Notes under the pieces: generated by a model
Seen by the model: the letters and a program-made list of their open reading frames with translations, nothing else
Told to the model about the DNA's origin: nothing
Databases searched by the model: none
DNA from: an uncultured Collinsella sp.
GTDB taxonomy: Bacteria; Actinomycetota; Coriobacteriia; Coriobacteriales; Coriobacteriaceae
Reading direction: 5' to 3'
DNA: 64,000 nucleotides
Assembly (NCBI GenBank): GCA_958435945.1
Contig: CAUBIC010000011.1
Location: 1 to 64,000, forward strand
In this document: piece by piece, positions 43,845 through 52,643 of the stretch
Numbering within the stretch: position 1 is the stretch's first letter
Layout of the letters: every line of letters starts with the position of its first letter
Position numbers and translations under genes: made by a program

Positions 43845-45962
43845 ATGGCATCTGCTGTGAAGCGTGACGGTCGCGCCGTGGTGACCACATGCGGGGGATG
43901 CTATGCCGATTGCGCCTTTGCGGCACGCGTTGAGGACGGTCGCGTGGTGGCCGAGTTGCCGGTGTCGGGGCATCCGTGCGCGGCGCGTGCCCTGTGCGCC
44001 CGCGGACGGCATCGCCTGGCAATGCCGTTTGACGAGCACGACCGGATTTTGCATCCCATGCGACGCCGCCAGGATGGCTCGGGGTTCGATGTGATTTCGT
44101 GGGATGAGGCGTTCGCGCAGATCGCAGCGCGCCTTGGGGAGATTGTTGACGGGCATGGTCCCCGTGCGCTGGGCATGACGCTCGGCGTGCCCTCGTTCGA
44201 CCGTTACTGGGCGTATCGCTTTATGCATGCGCTGGGCTCGCCCAACGTATACGGTGCCGACGGTGCCTGCGAGGTAAGCCGACTTACCGGCTGGGAGCAC
44301 AGCTTGGGCTATAGTCCCGCCTCCGACCTGGCGCATACCGATTGCATCATGTATCTGGGGCGCTCCATTGTCGATTCGTCGACGATGGGGGCCGTTGATG
44401 CGCTCAACGATGCCCGTCGCCGTGGGGCGAAGATTATCGTGGTCGACCCCCGGCGCAGTGGCTCGGCTGCGCTTGCCGACCGCTGGCTGCGCGTGCGCCC
44501 GGGCTGTGACCTGGCCTTGCTGCTGGGCATTGCACATGTGCTCATTGCCGAGGGCCTGTACGACCACGAGTTCGTTGCCCGCTACACCACGGGTTTTGAC
44601 GAGCTGGCGCAGGCGGCTGCTGTTTGGACGCCTGAGTGGGCCGAGTCGATGTGCGACGTGCCGGCGGACGATATCCGAGCGACTGCGCGTGATTTGGCTG
44701 CCGCGGCGCCTGCTGCGGTGGTGGACGCTGGCTTTCATGGTGGCATCGGTATCGCGTATGCCAACAGTACGCAGACGGCGCGAGCTATCTGCATGGTTGA
44801 TGTGCTGCTGGGCTGTATTGGACATGCGGGCGGCGCGCTCAATCCACCCACGCCGCTCGTGTTGGGCGACCTCGATCCCGCACGCTTTGCGACGCCGCCG
44901 GTGCCGCGCGGGCCCAAGCTGGGGTCCGAGCGCTATCCACTGGTCGATCCGGTGCGCGGCCTGTGCACGACCATCGGTCAGTCGATTCTTGCCGGCGATT
45001 TGCGTGGGCTCATCGTCTATGCCAGTAACCCCGGCGCGGGCTATGGCAACGCGCAGGCTTGGTTGGGTATTTTGCAGCAGCTCGACTTGCTCGTGACGAT
45101 TGATATTCGCTGGTCCGAGACGGCGCGCGCTTCTGACTTCGTGCTGCCCGATGTGACGTATCTGGAGGCCGACCGTGGCTTGGGAACGGTGACAGGCGCC
45201 AACGATACGCGCGTGTTCTACCGCAATGCCGTGCTGCCCGTGCAGCATGGCGACACGCGTCCCGGCCGGGAGATTTTTGCCGGTCTGGCGCAGGCGTGTG
45301 GCATGGGCGAGTACTTCCAGTTTACGTCTGACGATCTGGCGGCTGCCCAGGTGGCGCCTTTTGGGATCAATCTTGACAAGCTCAAGGAGCGCGGCTGGGC
45401 CGACACGGGTGTTGCGTTGCCGTCGCGTACGGGCGAGCCGGCGATTCCCTTGGATGGCGGCAAAATTGCGCTGGCAAGTGACGTATGGGAGCGTGCCGGC
45501 TTGGGATGCGTGCCAGATTGGATCGCGCCGATGGTGGAGCCCAGCCCGGGGACGTTTCGCCTCATTAGCGGCAATCGACCCTTTGAGTCGCATACCTCGC
45601 GCAGGCTGGCGGCGGCTGGCGCCGCCGAGACGGGCTCGGATCTTGATGCCGTGCAGATGAATGCCGATGCCGCTGCGCGCATGGGCATTGCCGATGGCGA
45701 GGTCGTCGAGCTTGTGAGCGACATGGGCCGCGACCGCGTGCGCGTGGAGACGACGCCGTATCTGCATCCGGCGTCCATCTTCACCTCGGCCGCCCCCGGC
45801 GGGCGTTCGTTTGGTGCCGATGCCGGTGGCGCTCAAGCCTTGGGCGTGGGCCCACTCGACCATACGCCGCTGCGCTGGGACCCGTTGACGGGTGCCGCGC
45901 TCACCCAGGAAAACGCCGTTCGCGTGGAAAAGATCGCGGCGCGCGAGGATAATAACGAGTAA
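43845..45962 (+). CDS. Molybdopterin oxidoreductase, orphan catalytic subunit
   Basis: 705-aa member of the DMSO-reductase superfamily. N-terminal TTCGGCYADCAFAARV, with CxxCxxxC and a fourth Cys in RALCARG, binds a [4Fe-4S] cluster. The Mo ligand position is a Cys (GADGACEVSRLTGWE), not selenocysteine or Ser, as in thiosulfate/polysulfide reductases and periplasmic nitrate reductases. No Tat signal is present, so the enzyme is cytoplasmic. No Fe-S or membrane partner gene is adjacent. ATG 43845 follows GAAAGGGGT. Substrate unknown; location just before selA is suggestive but proves nothing. Confidence 0.85.
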   Translation: MASAVKRDGRAVVTTCGGCYADCAFAARVEDGRVVAELPVSGHPCAARALCARGRHRLAMPFDEHDRILHPMRRRQDGSGFDVISWDEAFAQIAARLGEIVDGHGPRALGMTLGVPSFDRYWAYRFMHALGSPNVYGADGACEVSRLTGWEHSLGYSPASDLAHTDCIMYLGRSIVDSSTMGAVDALNDARRRGAKIIVVDPRRSGSAALADRWLRVRPGCDLALLLGIAHVLIAEGLYDHEFVARYTTGFDELAQAAAVWTPEWAESMCDVPADDIRATARDLAAAAPAAVVDAGFHGGIGIAYANSTQTARAICMVDVLLGCIGHAGGALNPPTPLVLGDLDPARFATPPVPRGPKLGSERYPLVDPVRGLCTTIGQSILAGDLRGLIVYASNPGAGYGNAQAWLGILQQLDLLVTIDIRWSETARASDFVLPDVTYLEADRGLGTVTGANDTRVFYRNAVLPVQHGDTRPGREIFAGLAQACGMGEYFQFTSDDLAAAQVAPFGINLDKLKERGWADTGVALPSRTGEPAIPLDGGKIALASDVWERAGLGCVPDWIAPMVEPSPGTFRLISGNRPFESHTSRRLAAAGAAETGSDLDAVQMNADAAARMGIADGEVVELVSDMGRDRVRVETTPYLHPASIFTSAAPGGRSFGADAGGAQALGVGPLDHTPLRWDPLTGAALTQENAVRVEKIAAREDNNE

Positions 45963-46014
45963 TTGACTCAGCTGATGCATTCGACTGATCCACGTTTCTT
46001 TTGAAAGGCCGCAC

Positions 46015-47472
46015 ATGAGCGATAGCCAGAACATGACCGATGAGGTGCGCGCCCGCCTGCGCGCCATTCCCTCCGTCAACGAGCTGCTTGCCGAGTGGCC
46101 GGTAGTGAAGGCGGCGGGGGAGACCTGCGACGCGGTGGTGCATGCTGCCGTCACGGCCGAGCTCGACGAGGAGCGAGCCGCCATTCGCGCCGGCGCCGCC
46201 CCGCGCTCTAAGCGCGACCTAGCCTCGGCCATCGAGTGGCGTGCGCACCGCTCCGCGCTGCCGAGCCTGCGCCCTGCCGTCAACGCAACGGGCGTGGTCA
46301 TCCATACCAACTTGGGTCGCGCCCCGCTCGCGGAGTCGGCGGCAAAGGCCGTGGCCGAGGTCGCGCGCGGGTACAGTACGCTCGAGTACAGCGTGGACAC
46401 CTGTTCGCGCGGGTCGCGCAAGGAGCACGCCGCGCAGCTGATTCGCTCTCTCACCGGTGCCGAGGACGCGCTTGTGGTCAACAACAACGCCGCCGCGGTG
46501 CTGCTGGTGCTGGCGACTCACGCTGCGGGCAAAGAGGTTATCGTCAGCCGCGGCGAGCTTGTCGAGATTGGCGGCAGCTTTCGCATCCCCGATGTCATGG
46601 CGGCTTCGGGCGCCAAGCTCGTCGAGGTCGGCGCCACCAACCGCACGCATTTGGGCGACTACGAGCGCGCCATCACGCCCGATACGGCGATGATCCTCAA
46701 GGTCCATCCTTCCAACTATCGCATCGAGGGCTTTCACGAGGAGGTGGGCTCTCGGGAGCTTGCGGCGCTTGCTCACAAGCATGGCCTGCTGTTCTACGAG
46801 GATCAGGGCTCGGGCGCGCTGTTGCCCGACGACATCTTGGTGCGCGGCGGTGAGGAACCCACGCCGGCTTCGGTCGCGGCGGGGCTCGATATCGTGTCGT
46901 GCTCGGGCGATAAACTGCTCGGTGCCGCACAGGCGGGCATTATCATGGGCCGTCGCGATCTGGTCCAGGCCTGTGGGTCGCATCCGCTTATGCGTGCCCT
47001 GCGCCCGGGCAAGCTCGCGCTGGCGGCGCTCGAGGCCACACTGCGCATTTACATGGATGGGGCGGATGTGGCCCATCGCGAGGTGCCGGTGCTCAACATG
47101 CTCACGCTTCCGCAGGCTCATCTGGAGCGTCGCGCACGCAAGCTGCGCGAGTTGATGGTGGCGGGCCTCGATAAGGCTGGCTGCCCGTGTGCCGTGCAGG
47201 TGGAAATCGTCGAGGAGTCGTCGACTCCCGGCGGCGGCTCGCTGCCCACCGTCGAGCTGCCCACGATGTGCGTTGCCGTGCGTCTTGTTGACGCGCGCTT
47301 GACGGTCGATGCGCTCAAGCGCTCGCTTGTCCAGGACTTCGACACGCCGGTCGTCACGCGAACCTCGCACGATCGCATTTTGTTTGACGTCCGTACGCTC
47401 GTGGGCGACCGCGATATCGAGACGGCGGCGTCGACGCTCGTCGCGTGCGTTGAGAAGGCGATTGCTCGATGA
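46015..47472 (+). CDS. selA: L-seryl-tRNA(Sec) selenium transferase
   Basis: 485-aa PLP enzyme that converts Ser-tRNA(Sec) to Sec-tRNA(Sec) with selenophosphate. NATGVVIHTNLGRAPL at about residue 92 and the PLP site SCSGDKLLGAAQAG near residue 303 (Schiff-base Lys) are diagnostic. The first 75 residues form the helical N-terminal domain that grips tRNA(Sec). ATG 46015 follows GAAAGG. Its TGA stop overlaps the selB ATG by 4 nt, so selA and selB are translationally coupled. Confidence 0.95.
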   Translation: MSDSQNMTDEVRARLRAIPSVNELLAEWPVVKAAGETCDAVVHAAVTAELDEERAAIRAGAAPRSKRDLASAIEWRAHRSALPSLRPAVNATGVVIHTNLGRAPLAESAAKAVAEVARGYSTLEYSVDTCSRGSRKEHAAQLIRSLTGAEDALVVNNNAAAVLLVLATHAAGKEVIVSRGELVEIGGSFRIPDVMAASGAKLVEVGATNRTHLGDYERAITPDTAMILKVHPSNYRIEGFHEEVGSRELAALAHKHGLLFYEDQGSGALLPDDILVRGGEEPTPASVAAGLDIVSCSGDKLLGAAQAGIIMGRRDLVQACGSHPLMRALRPGKLALAALEATLRIYMDGADVAHREVPVLNMLTLPQAHLERRARKLRELMVAGLDKAGCPCAVQVEIVEESSTPGGGSLPTVELPTMCVAVRLVDARLTVDALKRSLVQDFDTPVVTRTSHDRILFDVRTLVGDRDIETAASTLVACVEKAIAR

Positions 47473-49436
47473 GTGAGGTTCAGGCGCTGGTGGAGTGCCC
47501 CGTTATCGTTGGCACGGCGGGTCACGTTGACCATGGTAAGTCGGCACTGATCGAGGCACTGACTGGCAAGAATCCCGATCGTTTGGAGGTTGAGCGCCGT
47601 CGCGGTATGACCGTGGAGCTGGGCTTTGGCGAGCTGGCGCTGACGAGTGGCAAGATCGTTGGCCTGGTCGACGTGCCGGGCCACGCGCATTACTTGCGCG
47701 CCATGGTGCAGGGCGCCACGGGCATCGACGTGGCCGTTCTGGTGGTTTCGGCCGTCGAGGGCGTGATGCCGCAGACCCGCGAGCACGTGCACGTGCTGGA
47801 GCTGCTGGGTGTCACGCATATGGTGGTGGCGCTGACGATGTGTGACCTGGCCGATGCCGAGATGACCGAGCTTGCCGAGCTCGATGTCGATGACTTTTTG
47901 TCAGGTACCGTGTTTGCAGGCGCGCCGATCGTACCCGTGTCGTCCAAGACAGGCGAGGGGATCGAAAGGCTGCTCGCCGTGCTCGACGAGCAGGTTGCCG
48001 CTTGCTGGGATGCCTGTCGCGACCGTTCCGATCGGAGCGATGCCGCGCCGCGCCTGCCGATTGACCGCTGCTTTACGATTAAGGGCGTCGGCACCGTCGT
48101 GACGGGAACGCTGCACGATGCGCCGGTTGCGGTGGGCGACGAGCTGATGGCCTTGCCGTCGCGTACGGTCTGTCGTGTGCGCGGGATTCAGGTGCATGGC
48201 GATACGCCGCGCGCGCTGCCTGGGCAACGCGTGGCGCTCAACCTGGTTGGTGACGGTGTCGCGGTGCTTGACCGTGGCGAGATGCTGGGCGTGGCGGGCC
48301 GTTTTGGTCAGACGTTGCGCTTTATGATGACGTTCACCTACCTGGGCCGCGAGGGCGCCAAGCCGCGCGTGCTTGAGTCGGGTGCGCGTGTGCATGTGAT
48401 GGCCGGCACGGCCGAGGTCGTCGGCCGCATCATGCTTTTGGAGGGCGAGGCCCCCATGGCGGTGGGCGAGACCCGTACCGTACAGGTGCGCTTGGAGGAG
48501 CCGCTGCCCCTGCGCGCCGGAGACCATGCCGTGGTGCTGTCGTATTCGCCGATCATGCTTATTGGTGGAGGGCGCGTACTGTTGTCGCGCTGCCGCCGTT
48601 CGCGCGAGCTTTCGGCCGGCGAGCGCGCGCTGTTTACGGCGCTCGAGTCCGGCGATATCGCGGGCGGTGTGGGCGCGTGGCTAGCGTTGCAGACGCTGCC
48701 GGTTACGGCGATTGATGTTGCCGAGGCTTTGGATCTTGGTGTCGGCGAGGCCGATGCCGCACTGCGCGGGTTGGTGGCGCAGGGCTCCGTTCGCAAGCTT
48801 GCCGTGGGTGATGCGGACCTCTATGCGGACGCCGTGGTGCTGGACGCCGGGATGGATGCACTGGCGGCGACCCTGTCAGCCATGCACGCGGCGGCTCCCA
48901 AGGAGACGGGCTTTACGCCCGGCGCCGTTGCCCATGCTGCGTGGTCTGCCGCTGACGATACGGTTGCCGCAGCCCTTATTTCCGAGGGCTGCGCGCGTGG
49001 CGTATGCGCTGCCGAGGGGGCCGAGGTGTTCGACCCGCACTCGGCCGCCGCGGCGGCACGCGTGGTGCGCGAGGCCTGCGAACGTATCGTTGCCTTGCTG
49101 GACGAAGCCGGCCTCGATGCGCCGACGCTGCCCGAGGTTGGCGAGCAGTTGCAGCTCGATCGCGACACCATGACGCGTGCCCTGCGCGAGCTTTCGCTCA
49201 ACCGTTCCATCGTGAAGATCGAGCGTGACGTTGCCTTGTCCGCTGCCGCCGAGGCCCATGCGCGCGAGCTCGTCGCCGCCGCCATTGAGACGGCCGGCGG
49301 CGCTGCTACCACGAGCGTGCTGCGCGAGGCCCTCGGTGTGTCGCGCAAGCGTGCCATCAGCATCTTGGAGCACCTGGATGCCGTACGCTTTACGGTGCTC
49401 GACAAAGAGGCCGGCGGCCTGCGCTCCCTGCGCTAG
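47469..49436 (+). CDS. selB: Selenocysteine-specific elongation factor SelB
   Basis: 655-aa GTPase delivering Sec-tRNA(Sec) to UGA. GTAGHVDHGKSALIEAL (residues about 16-32) is the P-loop, VDVPGHAHYLRAM the switch II DxxG and TMCDLAD the base-recognition motif. EF-Tu-like domains II-III reach about residue 370. The rest holds four winged-helix modules (about 380-655) that bind the SECIS hairpin; VLREALGVSRKRAISILEHLDAV is the last. The recognition hairpins in fdhF and selD supply its targets in this window. Confidence 0.95.
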   Translation: MSEVQALVECPVIVGTAGHVDHGKSALIEALTGKNPDRLEVERRRGMTVELGFGELALTSGKIVGLVDVPGHAHYLRAMVQGATGIDVAVLVVSAVEGVMPQTREHVHVLELLGVTHMVVALTMCDLADAEMTELAELDVDDFLSGTVFAGAPIVPVSSKTGEGIERLLAVLDEQVAACWDACRDRSDRSDAAPRLPIDRCFTIKGVGTVVTGTLHDAPVAVGDELMALPSRTVCRVRGIQVHGDTPRALPGQRVALNLVGDGVAVLDRGEMLGVAGRFGQTLRFMMTFTYLGREGAKPRVLESGARVHVMAGTAEVVGRIMLLEGEAPMAVGETRTVQVRLEEPLPLRAGDHAVVLSYSPIMLIGGGRVLLSRCRRSRELSAGERALFTALESGDIAGGVGAWLALQTLPVTAIDVAEALDLGVGEADAALRGLVAQGSVRKLAVGDADLYADAVVLDAGMDALAATLSAMHAAAPKETGFTPGAVAHAAWSAADDTVAAALISEGCARGVCAAEGAEVFDPHSAAAAARVVREACERIVALLDEAGLDAPTLPEVGEQLQLDRDTMTRALRELSLNRSIVKIERDVALSAAAEAHARELVAAAIETAGGAATTSVLREALGVSRKRAISILEHLDAVRFTVLDKEAGGLRSLR

Positions 49437-49474
49437 GGACCGCCGTATCGCCGTTCGCTAACAGACGGGACTGC

Positions 49475-49554
49475 GGATGATTTTTCTGGGACGGGGATTA
49501 AAAAATCATTAGGCACGCAATGATTTTTTAATCCCCGTCCCAGAAAAATCATCC
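49475..49554. repeat. 36-bp perfect hairpin between selB and selC
   Basis: Arms 49475-49510 and 49519-49554 are exactly complementary over 36 bases around the loop AGGCACGC. They contain CTGGGACGGGGATT and several A/T runs. The + strand right arm carries AGAAAAATCATCC, not a plain T-run, so it is more than a terminator. It separates selB from the tRNA-Sec promoter. Confidence 0.92.
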
Positions 49555-49634
49555 TTTGATCCAGCTTTGGGTAGTTAAAGCGGTCCCGTCCCAATTCGCT
49601 AGCCTGCTCGGTTTGGTAAAATACCGCCGCACTT

Positions 49635-49731
49635 GGGAACGGATGGGCTCCGGTGGGCTCCGCGGTCCTCAAAACCGTTGCGAGGCGTGCAAAACGTCTT
49701 GGATGTGTTCGATTCACATACGTTCCCGCCA
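49635..49731 (+). tRNA. selC: tRNA-Sec (TCA)
   Basis: 97-nt selenocysteine tRNA. Anticodon loop CCTCAAA (TCA) reads UGA. It has the features that separate it from normal tRNAs: acceptor stem GGGAACG / CGTTCCC, the D arm GGGCTCCGGTGGGCTC, and a long variable arm (AGGCGT / ACGTCT stem). T arm ATGTGTTCGATTCACAT and encoded CCA follow. A TAAAAT at about 49615 may be its -10. Presence in the same neighbourhood as selA/selB and the selenoprotein genes completes the Sec set. Confidence 0.93.
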
Positions 49732-49885
49732 TACGCTACCAGCGCTTTTCTGCTCGCGGTCTTGCTGCGTGCCGCAAAGGCGCTGTTTTGTTTTTGTACG
49801 AGCTTTTTGTAGCAACGCTATTTCGGCGGCTGTATTTAGCTTCGTGCACCGGGTTTCGAGCATGCCGATGGAGGTGTTTTGCCGT

Positions 49886-50518
49886 ATGACTACCGTAAGA
49901 CGTGCCGATCTTTCTTGTGTCGTCCAGGCGGGCGGGCTGTCCTCGCGCATGGGCTGCGATAAGGCTCGCATGGCGTTTTGCGGCGAGCCGCTCATCGAGC
50001 GCGTGCTGGGTCGGTTGGCGCCAGTTGCCGATGAGTTAGTCGTGACGACTTCGCGTCCCAGCGAGCTTGCCTACCTTGAGGAGCGCACGTTTGGCGGCCT
50101 GATGCCGCGAATAGTGCCGGACCTTGAGGGGCCGGCGGGCGCCATGCGCGGCATCGCGAGTTCGCTGACTGCAGCCCGGCTGCCTCTCGTGGCTATCGTC
50201 GCCTGTGATATGCCGTTTCTCTCTTCGGAGCTGATCGGTGCCCTTGCCAATCGTGTTGAGGCCGAGGCGCTCGACGTGTGCGTGCCGCGCGAGGAGCGGG
50301 GGATTGAGCCGCTTTGCGCCGTCTGGCGCCGTGACGCGTGTACGCCGGTTGCCCATGAGCTGCTCGCCTGCGACCGTCAGCGAATTCGCTGCCTGATCGA
50401 CCGAGTGAACGCTGGGTATTTGGATGAGCCTCAGATTGTTGAGGTCGCAGGCTCGACGCTCTGCTTCGAAAACGTTAATACGCCCGAGGAGTTTGTGGCG
50501 GCCGAGTTACTCGCCTAG
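49886..50518 (+). CDS. mobA: Molybdenum cofactor guanylyltransferase
   Basis: 210-aa MobA that joins GMP to molybdopterin, giving the MGD form used by FdhF and other DMSO-reductase family enzymes. VVQAGGLSSRMGCDKA at residues about 11-26 is the GTP-binding loop. VACDMPFLSSELI near residue 105 holds the metal-binding Asp. C-terminal NVNTPEEF is typical. ATG 49886 lies nine bases after GGAGGTG. The 150 bases from selC to here contain no other feature. Confidence 0.9.
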   Translation: MTTVRRADLSCVVQAGGLSSRMGCDKARMAFCGEPLIERVLGRLAPVADELVVTTSRPSELAYLEERTFGGLMPRIVPDLEGPAGAMRGIASSLTAARLPLVAIVACDMPFLSSELIGALANRVEAEALDVCVPREERGIEPLCAVWRRDACTPVAHELLACDRQRIRCLIDRVNAGYLDEPQIVEVAGSTLCFENVNTPEEFVAAELLA

Positions 50519-50533
50519 ACGATTGGAGTTGTC

Positions 50534-50929
50534 ATGTCTCACGATATTTGTCCCGACACGGGAGAGCCTTGCACTTGCGACGGGTCCGAACCCTGTGCCT
50601 GCGGTTGCGGTGGCTGTGGACATACCGCGGAAGAGGAAGCGGCCGCCGAGGCGTATCGTGAGGCACACCGCGAAGGCCCGTCGGGTGGCGCTCTCGACCA
50701 CGAACGCAAGATTATCGTGTCGTTCGACAGCACTTTCGATGTGATGGAATGCGAACAGCTGTGTCTTGCCGCCGGTGTGCCCGGGCGCATCATGCCGCTG
50801 CCCGGCTCCATCACCGCCGGCTGCGGGCTGTGCTGGGCCATGCCGTTCTCGGGCGACGCTCTCGCCGCCTTCCGCGCCGCCACCGAGGGCCGCATAACCC
50901 CTGCCGACTACCATCAGCTCGTCCTCTAA
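50534..50929 (+). CDS. DUF3343 Se/S carrier with Cys-rich N-terminus
   Basis: 131-aa protein. Residues about 55-131 form a DUF3343 domain; MPLPGSITAGCGLCWAM (about 93-109) matches the family core with its carrier Cys. Unlike the shorter copy at 22576, the N-terminal 40 residues are a Cys cluster (CPDTGEPCTCDGSEPCACGC, then GGCGH), probably a metal- or chalcogen-binding knot. An acidic, helical linker joins the parts. ATG 50534 follows TTGGAG. It stands after mobA and before the IS; the xdh genes lie beyond the IS. Likely role: moving selenium or sulfur to a molybdenum enzyme (inferred). Confidence 0.8.
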   Translation: MSHDICPDTGEPCTCDGSEPCACGCGGCGHTAEEEAAAEAYREAHREGPSGGALDHERKIIVSFDSTFDVMECEQLCLAAGVPGRIMPLPGSITAGCGLCWAMPFSGDALAAFRAATEGRITPADYHQLVL

Positions 50930-50937
50930 CCACCAAC

Positions 50938-50964
50938 ACCACCACAAAGGTGCCTGTGAACTGC
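50938..50964. repeat. IS inverted repeat, left
   Basis: 27-bp terminal repeat, exact reverse complement of 52403-52429; it includes CACAAAGGTGCCTGTGAACT. Confidence 0.92.
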
Positions 50965-50994
50965 GCTCCGAAACTTGGACTGAATAAATAGCGA

Positions 50995-51906
50995 CTACGC
51001 CGCAAGGGCCCGGTTCCGGAACTCCTCCGGCGTCAGGCCCTTCAATCTTACCTGCCTGCGCCGCGTGTTCCAATGGGCTATGTACTCCTCCAGGTCGCGC
51101 TTGAAGTCCCCGAAGCTGCCCCACTCCCTGCCGCGGTAGAACTCGTCCTTCACGTGGCCGAAGAGCTGCTCGGTGGCGGCGTTGTCGATGCAGTTCCCCT
51201 TGCGCGACATGCTCTGGGTGATGCCCGCCCCCTCCAGCCTGGAGGCGTAGGACTCGTGCTGGTACTGCCAGCCCATGTCCGAGTGCATGGTCGGCGCCGC
51301 CCCGTCGGGCAGGGCCTCGAGGAGCCGGTCGAGCATCCTGTGCTGCTGGGCGAGGTCCGGCGAGGTCGATATGTCGCTCGCCACGATCTCCTTCGTGCAG
51401 AAGTCGAGCACCGGGGCTCAGTAGGCCTTGGCGCCGGCCACCTTGAACTCGGTGACGTCGGTGCCGAGCTTCTGCCACGGCCCCTCGGCGCCGAAGTCCC
51501 TCGCGATGACGTTCTCGAACGTGCTCCCCACGAGCCCCCTGTAGGAGCTGTACCGGCGGCGGGAGCCCCGGCGGCGTATCCCGCACCGGATGCCCATCTC
51601 GCGCATCATCTTGAGCACGGTCTTGTCGGCCACGACCGCGCCCAGCTCGGCGCGCAGGCACATGGCTATCTGCCGGTGCCCGCAGCCGTTGGCGGTGCGC
51701 GAGAATATCTCGGCCGCGGCGTCGCGCAGCTCGGGCCTGGTCGGCCTTCGCGGGTGCGCCAGCGCGTAGTAGTAGGTCGACCTCCTGAGCCCCGAGCACT
51801 CCAGCAGGTGGCGCAGGGAGTGCCCCTCCGCGCGCAGCGCCCTCACCGCCTCGGCCGCCGCCCTGGTCAGAGCCCGTCCCGCTCGACCAGGGCGCGCAAT
51901 TTTTTT
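50995..51906 (-). pseudogene. IS3-family transposase OrfB, interrupted by TGA
   Basis: About 300-codon DDE integrase part of the IS. The first catalytic Asp is in KLGTDVTEF (near 51450); the second in MHSDMGWQY and the Glu in NAATEQLFGHVKDE lie further on. A TGA at 51418-51420 cuts the frame between the first Asp and the rest (context AKAY-TGA-APVLDF); a Leu or other residue is usual there. Everything on both sides is in one frame and intact. Translation is reached by -1 slippage from OrfA on A7 (minus strand of 51900-51906). Copy is probably inactive, unless the UGA is read through. Confidence 0.8.
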
Positions 51907-52364
51907 AGGTAGGCGACCTCGGCCTCGAGCCTGCGGCAGCGCTCCTCGAGCTCCTGCTCGCGGGTGCGGGCCCGGGGTTTCGACCTCGACCCCCTCGGCC
52001 TGCCCTTCGGGCGGGGCCGCAGCGCCTCGGCGCCGCCCTCGCGGTAGAGCCTGCACCAGCGCTCCAGCGGGGACTTCGACCTGATCCCGAACTCGGCCAT
52101 GGCGTCGGCCTTCGCCATCCCGCCGTCGACCACGGCCGACGCCGCGGCGACCCTCTGCTCGAATGTGTACCTGGATTGTTTCCCGCCCATGGACAGCAGC
52201 GCCTCGCTTCCGAACGCCCGGTATACCCGCTGCCATTCTCTCACGGTCTCGCGGGGGACGGACAGGGCCTCGGCCGCCGGCTTGCAGCCGACGCCGGCGT
52301 CGAAGAGCTCGACGGCCCGCCTCCTGGACTCCAGGTCGTGCTTCACCCTGAGGTCTATACTCAT
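51867..52364 (-). CDS. IS3-family transposase OrfA
   Basis: 165-aa DNA-binding part of the IS transposase. It has two helix-turn-helix segments (RRRAVELFDAGVGCKPAAEAL, then a repeat near residues 70-110 with FGIRSKSPLERWCRLYREGG) and a C-terminal leucine-zipper-like coiled coil (REQELEERCRRLEAEVAYLKKL). ATG 52364 follows GGGAGG by six bases. The CTAAAAAAA run at the end of the coiled coil is a slippery sequence for the -1 shift to OrfB, as in other IS3/IS150 members. Confidence 0.88.
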   Translation of the reverse strand: MSIDLRVKHDLESRRRAVELFDAGVGCKPAAEALSVPRETVREWQRVYRAFGSEALLSMGGKQSRYTFEQRVAAASAVVDGGMAKADAMAEFGIRSKSPLERWCRLYREGGAEALRPRPKGRPRGSRSKPRARTREQELEERCRRLEAEVAYLKKLRALVERDGL

Positions 52365-52402
52365 GGAAAACCTCCCATTTCCCGATGTCCAAGAAATGGG
52401 AG

Positions 52403-52429
52403 GCAGTTCACAGGCACCTTTGTGGTGGT
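52403..52429. repeat. IS inverted repeat, right
   Basis: 27-bp terminal repeat, exact reverse complement of 50938-50964. Between here and gdhA (52430-52643) the DNA is AT-rich with a probable gdhA promoter and no gene. Confidence 0.92.
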
Positions 52430-52643
52430 TTGGAACACGTGGACGAAACAGGTTTGAAACACGGGTTTTGCATGTCAGGCACTCAAAAACGCTTCTACCT
52501 GCATCGTAATCAAAACGAAACATCTGCTCGTCGGCTTATGCGAAACTTTGCTGCAACAGTGCGATATTATCCATACTCGATAAAGTTCGCGGCGCATAGG
52601 GTGCCGCGACCGACATTTTTCGTTTCCCATCATTGGAGGAAGC

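Larger units (their letters stand above)
50938..52429 (-). mobile_element. IS3-family insertion sequence
   Basis: A 1.49-kb element bounded by perfect 27-bp inverted repeats (50938-50964 and 52403-52429), with partial similarity inward for another 15 bases or so. It encodes a two-frame transposase on the minus strand with a -1 slippage site. Its left end is 9 bp after the DUF3343 stop. No target-site duplication is evident at either outer end, possibly due to ambiguity of the last bases or to rearrangement. Confidence 0.9.
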
